The notes under the pieces: generated by a model
Seen by the model: the letters and a program-made list of their open reading frames with translations, nothing else
Databases searched by the model: none
What the model was told of the DNA's origin: nothing
Translations under genes and position numbers: made by a program
Part shown: positions 1 to 7,748 of the stretch, piece after piece
Position numbering within the stretch: the first letter of the stretch is position 1
How the letters are laid out: every line of letters begins with the position of its first letter
Source: JBHEPS01 sp046261635
GTDB taxonomy: Bacteria > Acidobacteriota > Thermoanaerobaculia > Gp7-AA8
Direction of reading: 5' to 3'
Length of the DNA: 16,895 nt
Assembly: GCA_046261635.1 (NCBI GenBank)
Contig: JBHEOL010000303.1
Span: 1 to 16,895 of the forward strand

Positions 1-129
1 GATATGCCTTTCTCGTGAACGGCAAGTCCGACGGCCATGCCCGGGTCGAGGCGGGAACGCAGGTGATGGCGGGTCTGCTCGGTGTGATCGCCGCCGAGAA
101 GCCGGCGCGGGTTTTCGTCGTCGGTCTGG
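1..129 (+). repeat. Exact direct repeat, copy 1 (copy 2 at 403-531)
   Basis: Bases 1-129 are identical to 403-531; identity breaks at 130 versus 532. The offset of 402 is a multiple of three, so the frame is kept. Copy 2 sits naturally inside the synthase domain just before the SAM-binding glycine loop, whereas copy 1 runs straight into membrane-type sequence. Copy 1 is therefore the misplaced one. A repeat of about this length at the very start of a sequence is typical of a de Bruijn graph contig end; a real partial duplication is the alternative. Confidence 0.9.
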
Positions 130-2018
130 CCCTTCTTTGCATCGCTGCGATTGGCCTGAACCTGAGATCGGGCGTGCGGGCGGTTCATGCGGTTCCTCTC
201 GTTCTAGCCGCGGGCGCCTGCGCGCTCCTGTTCTCCCTGGGGCCGACGGCGGCCTGGCGGCACAGTCCGATCGGTGCGGGGCGTGAGGTGATTGCCGATG
301 CCGGCCGTCACTCGATTCCGCGATGGCTTCGGGTTCAGCGGCAGGGCATCGCCTGGGACGTGGACGGAATCGAGAGCACAGTCGCGTTGGTGGACTACAA
401 CGGATATGCCTTTCTCGTGAACGGCAAGTCCGACGGCCATGCCCGGGTCGAGGCGGGAACGCAGGTGATGGCGGGTCTGCTCGGTGTGATCGCCGCCGAG
501 AAGCCGGCGCGGGTTTTCGTCGTCGGTCTGGGGACGGGCAGCACGGCCGGCTGGCTCGGTGCGCTGCCGCAGGTCGAGCGGGTGGATGTCGCCGAACTGG
601 AGCCTGCGATCCTCGAAGTCGCCCGTGCCTGCGAACCGGTGAATGCCGGAGTGCTTTCCAATCCGAAGGTGCGAATCGAACTGGGTGACGCGCGCGAGAT
701 CCTCCTGACGGGGAGGAAGGGATACGACATCATCTTCTCTGAGCCGTCGAATCCGTATCGCGCCGGAGTCGCGACTCTGTTCACCCGCGATTTCTACGAA
801 GCGGTCGAGACGCGGCTCAATCAGGGAGGAGTCTTCATTCACTGGTTGCAGTCTTACGAGATCGAGCCGACGACCGTGAGAACGGTTTACGCGACGTTGC
901 TTTCGGTGTTCCCTTCGGTTCAGACGTGGCAGTCCCTGTCCGGCGATCTCGTTCTGATTGCCTCGCGGCAGGAGCCTCGCTGGCAGGCGGACGAGCTGAG
1001 AGCGATCGTCGAGGTCCCTCCTTTCAGGGTCGCGATGGAGAGCGCATGGAGGACCGGCTCGCTCGAGGGGCTCGTGGCCAGGTTCGTCGGCGGGACCGGA
1101 CTCGCGCGGGCGCTCACCGATGACCCATTGCTCGTCGTGAACACGGACGATCGCAATCTGGTCGAGTTCCACGCTGCCCGCAGCGTGGGGGGGGCTTCTC
1201 GAGTCGATCCCGAAGCGCTTCGAGGCATCGCGGAGGGAATCGAGGATTCCCGTCCTCCGATCGATGGAGAAATCGATTGGGTGCGGGTGGCGGACGAGAG
1301 AATCTCGATCGCGACCGGTGGAGGACTCGTCCCGGACTGGCCCTCCTCGGTTCGTGATCCCCAGCACCGGGCGCGGATCGAAACCCATCAACGGTGGGGA
1401 GAAGGGCACCCTGCAGCCGCTCTGGGGTCCTGGAAGAAAGGCGGGTTGACCCCGCTCAATACGCTCGAGATGGCCATCGTCGCCGAGCTCGAGAGCTCCG
1501 AGCCAGGGCCTGCCATGCCCGTATCGATCGAAGCGCTCGCTCGTGTGCAGCCCGTGGAGGCCGCGGCGATCCGCGCGCGCTGGCTCTGGCTCCAGAACCG
1601 TCCCGCGGAAGCTGCCGCTGAGCTCGAGCGCGCTTTCGTCGGCTACCGGAAAAACCCATGGCCCATGCCCGCGATCATGGGACGCGCGGTATCGCTGGCC
1701 GAGATGATCTCGTCGGCCGATCCAACTCAGGCCGATCGGATCTACCAGGCGCTGCTCGAGCCCTTCTCGGTCCGCATGCTCGACGTGGCGCGCAAGCGGG
1801 CGCTGATCTCGGCCGCCAGGGCGATCGGCCCCGACCCCTGCAACCCGCGAACAGTGGCTTCTCTGGAAGCTTTCGAGCCGTGGTTTCCCTGGGAGCGGGA
1901 TCTGCTGGTTCTGCGGTCCCGATGCTACGAAGCAGCCGGCCACCCGCTCGCGAAGACGGCTGAATCCGAGCTGATCGAATACTTCTCGAACGAGCCCGAC
2001 ACACTTCTTCCCCACTGA
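3..2018 (+). CDS. Membrane-anchored spermidine-synthase-like protein, 5'-partial
   Basis: The reading frame is open to the left edge, so the gene is 5'-truncated; the first internal start is GTG at 15 (numbering below counts from it). Residues about 33-75 hold two hydrophobic stretches, the end of a membrane domain. A Rossmann methyltransferase/spermidine-synthase fold follows: nucleotide loop G171-L-G-T-G-S-T177, acidic strand end A-E-L-E (E194, E196), G-D-A-R (D225) and S-E-P-S-N-P (242-247). This layout matches the bacterial 'fused MFS/spermidine synthase' family. The aspartate that acts as base in true SpeE is replaced in the S-E-P-S-N-P loop, so polyamine synthesis is doubtful and the substrate is unknown. 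The C-terminal third (about 455-650) is Ala/Leu/Glu-rich helical and TPR-like. Residues 1-38 duplicate 135-172 at nucleotide level, so the true upstream sequence is uncertain before base 130. Confidence 0.8.
   Translation, partial: YAFLVNGKSDGHARVEAGTQVMAGLLGVIAAEKPARVFVVGLALLCIAAIGLNLRSGVRAVHAVPLVLAAGACALLFSLGPTAAWRHSPIGAGREVIADAGRHSIPRWLRVQRQGIAWDVDGIESTVALVDYNGYAFLVNGKSDGHARVEAGTQVMAGLLGVIAAEKPARVFVVGLGTGSTAGWLGALPQVERVDVAELEPAILEVARACEPVNAGVLSNPKVRIELGDAREILLTGRKGYDIIFSEPSNPYRAGVATLFTRDFYEAVETRLNQGGVFIHWLQSYEIEPTTVRTVYATLLSVFPSVQTWQSLSGDLVLIASRQEPRWQADELRAIVEVPPFRVAMESAWRTGSLEGLVARFVGGTGLARALTDDPLLVVNTDDRNLVEFHAARSVGGASRVDPEALRGIAEGIEDSRPPIDGEIDWVRVADERISIATGGGLVPDWPSSVRDPQHRARIETHQRWGEGHPAAALGSWKKGGLTPLNTLEMAIVAELESSEPGPAMPVSIEALARVQPVEAAAIRARWLWLQNRPAEAAAELERAFVGYRKNPWPMPAIMGRAVSLAEMISSADPTQADRIYQALLEPFSVRMLDVARKRALISAARAIGPDPCNPRTVASLEAFEPWFPWERDLLVLRSRCYEAAGHPLAKTAESELIEYFSNEPDTLLPH
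403..531 (+). repeat. Exact direct repeat, copy 2 (native position)
   Basis: This is the partner of the repeat at 1-129. It encodes the segment leading into the G-L-G-T-G-S-T loop of the synthase domain, so it is the copy expected from the protein fold. Confidence 0.9.
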
Positions 2019-2055
2019 AGGTCGGTTACGGTTCGATTTCCCGCGCTGGGCACCA

Positions 2056-2061
2056 TAGAAT
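2056..2061 (+). promoter_or_regulatory. -10-like box TAGAAT upstream of the M20 peptidase
   Basis: TAGAAT followed by GC lies 53 bp before the start codon at 2115 in the short gap after the previous gene. A weak -35 (TTCGAT, 2032-2037) sits 18 bp upstream. Similar TANAATGC boxes precede the glycosyltransferase and tyrS. Confidence 0.4.
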
Positions 2062-2114
2062 GCCCCCGGCCGGGGAGCCTTTTTTCCGCGCTGCCGGCCG
2101 CAAGGAGATTACCG

Positions 2115-3494
2115 ATGGGAAATCAGTGGACCCGCAAGGAGCTCGCGAGCTGGACGGAAGCGCGTCGCGGCGAGTTCGAATCGATGTTGAAGAGAATCGT
2201 CGAGATTCCGACGATCTCGGCCGATCCTTCCAGGAAGCTGGATATCCGCCGAGGTGCCGATGCGGCTCGGGAGATGATCGAGAGCTTCGGTGGCAAAGCC
2301 GAGGTGATCGAGACCGGCGGAAACCCGATCGTTCACGGCGTCTTCGATCACGGAGACGGCGCTCCGACCGTGACCGTGTACAACCACCTCGACGTGCAGC
2401 CGGCGTCGAAGGAAACGGAGCCGTGGGACACCGAGCCGTTCGAGTTCGTCCGCAAGGGCGATACCTATTTTGGCCGTGGAACGACCGATGACAAGGGGCC
2501 GGCGTTGACCGCGCTGCTCGGAATTCGCGCCGCGCGCGAGAAGAACGTGCCCGTCAACATGCGGCTTCTCTGGGAGATGGAGGAGGAGATCGGCTCGCCG
2601 AGCTTCGAGGAAGGAATCCGCAAGGCAAAATCCTCGATCCAGCCGGATTCGATCGTCGTCTCCGACACCATCTGGGTCTCGCGAAAGGTCCCGGCATCCT
2701 CGGCGGGCCTCCGCGGGAACCTCGGTTTCGAGCTGACGCTCGAAACCGCCGCTCACGACGTCCATTCGGGCACGACCGGGGGAGCGGCTCGCAACCCCAT
2801 CGGAGAGCTCATGAAGCTCGTCACCGAAATGTACGACGCGACGAGTGGACGAGTGAAGATCAAGGGCTTTTATGATGACGTCGTCCCCCCGACCAGAACC
2901 GAGCTGCGCGACTACTCGGCGTCGGGCTTCGACGTGAAGGGGTTCAAGAAGGCGCATCATCTCAAGTCGATTCGCTCTGAGGATGCTCTCGACGTCATGA
3001 AGCGGATCTGGACGATGCCGACCATGGAGATCCACGGCCTGGTCGGAGGCTACACCGGCCCCGGAATCAAGACCGTCATCCCCCCGCGCGCCGCGGTGAA
3101 GATCACCTGCAGGCTGGTGCCGAACCAGAAGCCCGGAAAGATCTCGCGCCTGATCAAGGATTTCGTGAAGCAGCGGAATCCCGACGTCCGGATGTCGGTG
3201 GAAAAGGCGATGGACCCCTATCGAGCGCCCACGGAAGGACCGCTCGCAGAGATCGTGAAGAGCTCGATGAAGTTTGCCTTCGGCAAGGAGCCGGTATTCG
3301 TTCGCGAAGGGGGATCGATCGGAGCGGTCGCAACCATGGAAAAGGTGTTCCGTTGCCCGATCACCTTCATGGGGCTCTCCCTTCCCGAGCATGGCTATCA
3401 CGCTCCGAACGAGAACTACGACTGGCGACAGGCCTCGGGAGGAGTCGCGATGTTCGCGCATTACTTCGAGGAGATTGCGGCCAGGGGAGTCTGA
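2115..3494 (+). CDS. M20 family metallopeptidase / dipeptidase (CNDP-like)
   Basis: A 459-residue zinc-dependent exopeptidase of the M20 family, close in layout to carnosinase-like cytosolic dipeptidases. Metal and catalytic residues are all visible: H91 and D93 (N-H-L-D-V-Q-P), bridging D125 (G-R-G-T-T-D-D-K-G-P), general base E157 and ligand E158 (M-E-E-E-I-G-S), D184 (V-S-D-T) and the C-terminal ligand H429 (Y-H-A-P-N-E). The H-D-V-H-S-G motif of the dimerisation (lid) domain is present near residue 225. No signal peptide is seen, so it is probably cytosolic and recycles small peptides. Start ATG 2115 has AGGAG 7 bp upstream (2103-2107). Length is normal for the family. The exact peptide substrate cannot be told from sequence. 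Confidence 0.93.
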   Translation: MGNQWTRKELASWTEARRGEFESMLKRIVEIPTISADPSRKLDIRRGADAAREMIESFGGKAEVIETGGNPIVHGVFDHGDGAPTVTVYNHLDVQPASKETEPWDTEPFEFVRKGDTYFGRGTTDDKGPALTALLGIRAAREKNVPVNMRLLWEMEEEIGSPSFEEGIRKAKSSIQPDSIVVSDTIWVSRKVPASSAGLRGNLGFELTLETAAHDVHSGTTGGAARNPIGELMKLVTEMYDATSGRVKIKGFYDDVVPPTRTELRDYSASGFDVKGFKKAHHLKSIRSEDALDVMKRIWTMPTMEIHGLVGGYTGPGIKTVIPPRAAVKITCRLVPNQKPGKISRLIKDFVKQRNPDVRMSVEKAMDPYRAPTEGPLAEIVKSSMKFAFGKEPVFVREGGSIGAVATMEKVFRCPITFMGLSLPEHGYHAPNENYDWRQASGGVAMFAHYFEEIAARGV

Positions 3495-3501
3495 GCTCCC
3501 A

Positions 3502-3539
3502 GATCGTTCAGGGGCCGGGGGGGGGCCCTTCCCACGATC
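3502..3539. terminator. Nested hairpin between convergent genes
   Basis: Outer arms GATCGT (3502-3507) and ACGATC (3534-3539) enclose an inner stem AGGGGCC (3510-3516) with GGCCCTT (3524-3530), closed over a run of G. It occupies the 50-bp gap between the convergent peptidase and LEA genes. There is no T-tract on either side, so termination is inferred from position and structure only. Confidence 0.45.
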
Positions 3540-3544
3540 GCGGA

Positions 3545-4030
3545 TCAGTTGCCCGCGCGGTAGACGGTGATCGGGAAATTCAGCTGTCCGATCGGCGTGT
3601 CGTAATACGCGGTACCCCGGATCTCGTACGAGGCGCGATTGCCCTGGATCATCTCCACCACTTCCCGGAAGAGGGAGCTGAGCTCGTTGTATCCGAACCG
3701 TGTTTCGAGCTGAAGAGCCCCGATTCCCTCGGCGGGGATGCGGATCCCGCTGTTGTTGATCCCCTGAGCGACGCGGTTGCCGTTCATGAGGATGTCGAAA
3801 TCGAGCCGGTCGAGCCGAAGCGCGACCCTGTTCGGGTTTTCGATGTCGATCGTGAAATCGAGATCGACCGTCGAGGCGGAGAAGGGGATCGCGAGGTCCA
3901 GATTCGGGCGGACCGAACGGATGCGGTAGGTCGGGTTCTCGATCTCGAGCGCGTCGCGAAGCGTGTTGCAGCCGGAACCGATCAGGGTGATCGCCAGCAG
4001 GGCGGCGATGGATATCGATTTGAGTCTCAT
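3545..4030 (-). CDS. LEA type 2 family lipoprotein
   Basis: A 161-residue small exported protein. The N-terminus has positive residues R2/K4, a hydrophobic core and I-G-S-G-C21, which fits the relaxed lipobox, so C21 is the likely lipidated cysteine. Residues about 30-155 form the beta-rich LEA14/WHy (LEA_2) domain: the typical 'I-E-N-P-N' motif (about 63-67) followed by 'L-D-F-D-I-L-M-N-G' is visible. Bacterial LEA_2 lipoproteins are of uncertain role; desiccation or membrane-stress functions are proposed for the family. ATG 4030 is followed directly by the signal peptide, which supports the start, although no strong Shine-Dalgarno is seen. It is convergent with the peptidase and divergent from the glycosyltransferase. 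Confidence 0.85.
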   Translation of the reverse strand: MRLKSISIAALLAITLIGSGCNTLRDALEIENPTYRIRSVRPNLDLAIPFSASTVDLDFTIDIENPNRVALRLDRLDFDILMNGNRVAQGINNSGIRIPAEGIGALQLETRFGYNELSSLFREVVEMIQGNRASYEIRGTAYYDTPIGQLNFPITVYRAGN

Positions 4031-4245
4031 GCGTGGGGATCGTGCAAGTGGATGGCCATCGCCGCGGCTCGCCCCTGGGGGAGGTCAAGCACTTGGGGAG
4101 GCGGGAGTTAGGGCTCTCCTGCGCGCGGATCGGAGGTCTCTGGGTGTTGCCTGCAGAGGACGAAAATTCGCGGAATGGGGCCGATTCGGCTGCCGGGAGA
4201 GGAGGGTCCGGTCACGAGGCGAGCGCTTTCGTGGCGGCGGTCCAC

Positions 4246-4251
4246 TACAAT
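4246..4251 (+). promoter_or_regulatory. -10-like box TACAAT upstream of the glycosyltransferase
   Basis: TACAAT followed by GC lies 44 bp before ATG 4296 in the 265-bp divergent gap. No convincing -35 is seen. It is flanked by two copies of GGTCCAC (4239-4245 and 4257-4263), which may be chance. Confidence 0.4.
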
Positions 4252-4295
4252 GCCGTGGTCCACCCATTGCAGCTTTGGGCGGGCGAATCCAGAGG

Positions 4296-5024
4296 ATGAT
4301 CCCAGGGGGCCGGTTGCGAGTCAGCGCCATCATCGCCGCGTACAACGAGGAACAGACCCTGGCCGGGGTTCTTTCGGCGTTAAAGCGGAGCTCGCTCATC
4401 GATGAGGTCATCGTCGTGAGCGACGGTTCGACGGATCGCACGGTCGAGATTGCGCGCAGTCACGCCGTGCAGACCATTTCCCTGTTCGACAACCAGGGGA
4501 AGGGGTATGCGATGCGGGTGGGTGTCGAGCACGCGAAGGGCGAAGTGCTGTTTTTCGTCGACGGCGACATGCTGGACATCACGGATGAACACGTTCGAGC
4601 GCTCGTCGGTCCCGTGCTCGATGGGACGTGCGAGATGAACGTGGGCGTGCGGCACCGGGGTCCGGTCCTCGACTTCTTTCACTTGAAGCTGAGCTTCGGT
4701 CCCGTGCTCTCGGGAATTCGCGTGATGACCCGCGAGGTCTTCCGCTCGGTTCCGGTCCAGTACCTCGAGCGATTCAAGATCGAGCTCGCCCTGAACTACT
4801 TCTGCAAGCGCAGCGGTCTGCGTCAGTGCAATACGGTGATCCGCGATCTCGGCCACGTGATCAAGGAGAAGAAGCGCGGCTTTGGATCGGGGTTCCTCAG
4901 CCGCTGGGCGATGACGCGCGAAGTTACGCTGCTGCATTTCGATCTCTACGTGTTTCAGTCGTGGAAGTGGTCCACGCCCGTCGAGCGCCCCCGCGTGGAC
5001 TACGAGCGCTACGAAACCCGCTGA
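4296..5024 (+). CDS. Glycosyltransferase family 2
   Basis: A 242-residue GT-A fold glycosyltransferase using a nucleotide- or lipid-linked sugar. Motifs: A-Y-N-E-E (15-19) at the nucleotide-binding strand, V-S-D-G-S-T-D-R-T (41-49), and the metal-binding D-G-D (89-91). No transmembrane segment is evident, so it acts in the cytosol or at the inner membrane face. The frame stays open far upstream to 3963, but upstream residues are Arg/Gly-rich low-complexity and lie over the divergent LEA gene. The GT2 domain begins at R8-V-S-A-I-I-A-A-Y, so ATG 4296 is chosen. A purine run directly abuts it; TTG 4314, with AGGGGG 4 bp upstream, is an alternative start. Acceptor and pathway are unknown. Confidence 0.85.
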   Translation: MIPGGRLRVSAIIAAYNEEQTLAGVLSALKRSSLIDEVIVVSDGSTDRTVEIARSHAVQTISLFDNQGKGYAMRVGVEHAKGEVLFFVDGDMLDITDEHVRALVGPVLDGTCEMNVGVRHRGPVLDFFHLKLSFGPVLSGIRVMTREVFRSVPVQYLERFKIELALNYFCKRSGLRQCNTVIRDLGHVIKEKKRGFGSGFLSRWAMTREVTLLHFDLYVFQSWKWSTPVERPRVDYERYETR

Positions 5025-5044
5025 GCGCCTCGCTCGCGGGCGGC

Positions 5045-5050
5045 TATAAT
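5045..5050 (+). promoter_or_regulatory. Consensus -10 box TATAAT for tyrS
   Basis: A perfect TATAAT followed by GC lies in the 61-bp gap between the glycosyltransferase and tyrS, 35 bp before ATG 5086. No good -35 is present at 16-18 bp spacing. Confidence 0.6.
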
Positions 5051-5085
5051 GCACCCCGTTTTGCCGCCCTCCGGGCGCACCGGCC

Positions 5086-6324
5086 ATGAGAAAAGAAACC
5101 ACGACTCGTGAAATCTCCGCAATGACCCCGGCGGAACAGCTCGATTACCTCGCCAAGGGAACCGTCGATTTGATCGAGCGGAATGACCTTCGCGCCAAGC
5201 TGGCGGAGGGGAAGCCGCTCACCGTGAAGGTCGGGTTCGATCCGACCGCGCCGGACCTTCATCTCGGCCACACGGTCGTGATCCGCAAGATGCGGCACTT
5301 CCAGCAGCTGGGGCATCGCGTCATCTTTCTGATCGGCGACTTTACGGGCCTGATCGGCGACCCGACCGGCAAGAAAGCAACCCGCCCCGCGCTCACCAGG
5401 GAGGAGATCGAGGCCAATGCCGAGACCTACCGCCGCCAGATCTTCAAGATTCTCGACCCCGAGAAGACGGAAGTGCGGTTCAACGCGGAATGGCTCGGGA
5501 AGCTCGGATCCGACGGGATGGTCCGTCTGGCTGCGAAGTACACGCTCGCCCGCATTCTCGAGCGAGACGACTTCCGGCGGCGCTTCGAGGCCCATCAGCC
5601 GATCGCCCTCCACGAGCTCCTCTATCCGCTCGCCCAGGGGTATGACTCCGTGGCGCTGGAGGCCGACGTCGAGCTGGGCGGAACCGATCAGCTCTTCAAT
5701 CTTCTCGTCGGGCGCGATCTGATGCGCGAGTACGGGCTGGCTCCGCAGGTCGTCCTCACGCTCCCTCTGCTCGAGGGATTGGACGGGGTCGAGAAGATGT
5801 CGAAATCGCTCGGCAACTACATCGGCATCGACGAGGAAGGAGACCAGATCTTCGGGAAGGTGATGTCGGTCTCGGATGATCTGATGTGGAAGTACTACAC
5901 GCTCTGCACGGACCTTTCGCCGTCGGAGGTCGCTCAGAGAAAGAGCAGCGTCGAAGCGGGCGAGCTTCATCCGATGGAGGCGAAGCGATCGCTTGCGCGA
6001 TCGATCGTCGCCGACTTCCGCGGGGACGAGGCGGGAGATGCGGCGGACGCGGAGTTCAGAAAGGTCTTCAGTCAGAGAGAGCTGCCGACCGACATCGAAG
6101 AGAGAGAGCTCGATTCGTCGGAGTCCCTTCCCGTGACCAGGCTTCTGACACTCGCGGGTCTCGCTCCGAGCGGAAGCGAGGCGAAAAGGCTGGTGACTCA
6201 GGGAGGCGTGAGCATTGACGACGAGCGGGTCTCGAGCCTCACTTCCGCCGTCGATGCTTCGGCCGGACGCAGCTATCTGCTGAAAGTCGGAAAGCGCCGG
6301 TTCATGCGCGTCACCTTCGTCTGA
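5086..6324 (+). CDS. tyrS: Tyrosyl-tRNA synthetase
   Basis: A class I aminoacyl-tRNA synthetase of 412 residues that charges tRNA-Tyr. The ATP-binding HIGH motif is H59-L-G-H62 within 'F-D-P-T-A-P-D-L-H-L-G-H-T', and the second signature is K237-M-S-K-S241. The 'D-V-E-L-G-G-T-D-Q-L-F-N' tyrosine/ATP pocket segment precedes it. A C-terminal S4 RNA-binding domain (about 345-412; 'L-A-P-S-G-S-E-A-K-R-L-V-T-Q-G-G-V') is intact. Length and the spacing between motifs fit the TyrZ-like bacterial subgroup. ATG 5086 lacks a clear Shine-Dalgarno; M13 (5122) is a possible alternative start. It has its own TATAAT box and a hairpin terminator. Confidence 0.97.
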   Translation: MRKETTTREISAMTPAEQLDYLAKGTVDLIERNDLRAKLAEGKPLTVKVGFDPTAPDLHLGHTVVIRKMRHFQQLGHRVIFLIGDFTGLIGDPTGKKATRPALTREEIEANAETYRRQIFKILDPEKTEVRFNAEWLGKLGSDGMVRLAAKYTLARILERDDFRRRFEAHQPIALHELLYPLAQGYDSVALEADVELGGTDQLFNLLVGRDLMREYGLAPQVVLTLPLLEGLDGVEKMSKSLGNYIGIDEEGDQIFGKVMSVSDDLMWKYYTLCTDLSPSEVAQRKSSVEAGELHPMEAKRSLARSIVADFRGDEAGDAADAEFRKVFSQRELPTDIEERELDSSESLPVTRLLTLAGLAPSGSEAKRLVTQGGVSIDDERVSSLTSAVDASAGRSYLLKVGKRRFMRVTFV

Positions 6325-6336
6325 CCAAAATGGAAA

Positions 6337-6360
6337 AAAGGGCGGCCATGGCCGCCCTTT
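6337..6360. terminator. Bidirectional rho-independent terminator
   Basis: A perfect 24-bp palindrome centred at 6348/6349 (AAAGGGCGGCCA and its complement) lies between convergent tyrS and the secreted protein gene. An extra A-run to 6334 gives a six-T tail for the minus strand; the plus strand has only TTT. It should therefore work best for the minus-strand gene. Confidence 0.85.
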
Positions 6361-6381
6361 CGCGTTCTCCAGTCCGATCGG

Positions 6382-7464
6382 CTATTTGAAGACGACCGGG
6401 ATCACCAGATCCGAAGCGGCAAATCCATCGGTTGCGCGAACCACGAGCTCGACCGTCTTGCCGCGATCCAGGGTCGAGCTCGACACCTGGATCGTTCCGT
6501 TGCCGTCGATCAGAGCGAAACCGGACGGAGACTCGAGCAGCGACAGGGTCACCTCACCGACCTCGGTCGGCAGGGCGACGACCCGGAAATAGTTCGGGAA
6601 CGGTCCGACGAAGATCGCTACCGGCCCGTCGAGAACTCCGTCCCCGTTCGCATCGGCGATGTCGATCGTTCCATCTTCATCGAGATCGACTCCGACGAAC
6701 TCGACCGCGAAGTTCTCCCGAACCTCGAACCCCGGTACGAAGGTCGGGTCGCCCGTCGCGGATTCGACGATGCTCCCGTACACGAGCGCCTCACCGCTGA
6801 GGATGCGCGCGTGGACCGCCATCCGGTCAGAGGTTTCGGCGCCGAGGAAACTGACGACTCCATCGTTGTATTGAACCTGGGCACCCGCGGCGTAGCTTTC
6901 CGTCTTCTCGCTCACCAGGATCCCGTCCGCGGAGCGCAGTCGCCAGTTCACCTCCGTCTCCTGCACCGCGAAGACTCCGAAGTTGAACCGCGTTTCATCA
7001 GCTCTCGCGGGGCCGGTCACGACCGCGGTCGAGCCCGAGCGCAGCGTGTTCGTTCCGGAGACGGCGGGGACATGCTGTCCGAACCGTCCGGAAGGGCTGA
7101 CGTTCATCACTCGGCTCGTGACCGCGAGCCGCCCTTGGGCTCCCTCGGAAATCTCCAGCAGAAGCGCTCCGGAACCGCTTTCGATCCCGAACAGCTCGAA
7201 GATCGCGTTCTCGTAGTTCACCGTCGACCGCCCCTCGACGACGATCTCCTGGGTGACCGGCGTGCCGCCGGACGGGAAATAGGTGACGGCGATGATCGCC
7301 GGATCGGTCGAGGCGTTGTGCAGGGTCATTTCACCCTGCCACTGGCTGTCGTCGGCGCCCGGGAGGGCTCCGGTCACGGGGATGATCAGATCGGTGGCCG
7401 CGGCGAAACCGGAGGCGGCTACCAGAAAGGCGAAAAGCAGGGTCACAAGACTGCGGAACATCAT
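6382..7464 (-). CDS. Secreted protein with calcium-binding-type repeats
   Basis: A 360-residue exported protein. A signal peptide (M1 to about A23, G-F-A-A-A/T-D-L) is followed by a beta-rich domain starting 'L-I-I-P-V-T-G-A-L-P-G-A' and 'W-Q-G-E-M-T-L-H-N-A-S', a pattern I associate from memory with repeated secreted domains in Acidobacteriota. Residues 260-279 carry D-x-D-x-D-G and D-x-N-x-D-G loops of the dockerin/thrombospondin-type-3 calcium-binding kind. The last 70 residues resemble a cadherin- or Ig-like beta domain ending 'A-S-D-L-V-I-P-V-V-F-K'. No cysteine or sortase/PEP-CTERM anchor is seen. The start has an excellent Shine-Dalgarno, AAGGAG (complement of 7472-7477), 7 bp away; a second ATG follows at once. 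Function unknown, perhaps surface or adhesion related. Confidence 0.75.
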   Translation of the reverse strand: MMFRSLVTLLFAFLVAASGFAAATDLIIPVTGALPGADDSQWQGEMTLHNASTDPAIIAVTYFPSGGTPVTQEIVVEGRSTVNYENAIFELFGIESGSGALLLEISEGAQGRLAVTSRVMNVSPSGRFGQHVPAVSGTNTLRSGSTAVVTGPARADETRFNFGVFAVQETEVNWRLRSADGILVSEKTESYAAGAQVQYNDGVVSFLGAETSDRMAVHARILSGEALVYGSIVESATGDPTFVPGFEVRENFAVEFVGVDLDEDGTIDIADANGDGVLDGPVAIFVGPFPNYFRVVALPTEVGEVTLSLLESPSGFALIDGNGTIQVSSSTLDRGKTVELVVRATDGFAASDLVIPVVFK

Positions 7465-7541
7465 GAAGGATCTCCTTGATCGTTTTTTGTCGGATCCGCC
7501 CGCGAGTGCCGTCTGGCCAGGTCGGCGAGCGCCGCGCCGGA

Positions 7542-7566
7542 TCCGTATTCCGCCATCTGATACGGA
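7542..7566 (-). other. 5' leader hairpin of the secreted protein mRNA
   Basis: TCCGTAT (7542-7548) pairs with ATACGGA (7560-7566) over an 11-nt loop. The predicted minus-strand transcription start, about 7 bp from the -10 box, falls near 7568. The stem would therefore sit at the extreme 5' end of the roughly 100-nt leader, a position that commonly protects mRNA. Confidence 0.35.
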
Positions 7567-7574
7567 CGCCCGGA

Positions 7575-7602
7575 AAAATATGTCTAAGTAACATATTCAC
7601 AA
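7575..7602 (-). promoter_or_regulatory. Candidate promoter of the secreted protein gene
   Basis: On the minus strand, TTGTGA (7597-7602) and TATTTT (7575-7580) are spaced by 16 bp in the only AT-rich patch of the region. It lies about 110 bp upstream of the ATG at 7464. Confidence 0.45.
7577..7597. promoter_or_regulatory. Operator-like inverted repeat
   Basis: AATATGT (7577-7583) and ACATATT (7591-7597) form a perfect 7-bp inverted repeat around a 7-bp spacer. It spans the interval between the -35 and -10 of the candidate minus-strand promoter, as expected of a dimeric repressor site. No matching copy was noticed elsewhere in the window. Confidence 0.45.
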
Positions 7603-7748
7603 ACACAAGATCGAATAATGTTGGATTAAATAGAGATGAGAATGGCTGCCAAACCGGGAGGGCTCGGAGGAGGGGGGGCCAACCGTGGCGTCGGATCGTG
7701 ATACGAAGCGGGAAGGGGAAGCGTTGGGGGGAGGCGGTGGCCCCAGGG

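Noticed and set aside
204..2015. Long minus-strand open frame of about 600 codons
   Set aside because: It lies antisense to the synthase-like gene, is Arg/His/Pro-rich with no domain pattern, and is a GC-codon shadow.
2109..4088. Long minus-strand frame of 659 codons
   Set aside because: It spans both the antisense of the peptidase and another frame of the LEA gene, with shadow composition; the LEA lipoprotein and M20 motifs are clear in their own frames.
3963..4295. N-terminal extension of the glycosyltransferase
   Set aside because: The upstream residues are low-complexity, overlap the divergent LEA gene, and precede the normal start of the GT2 fold.
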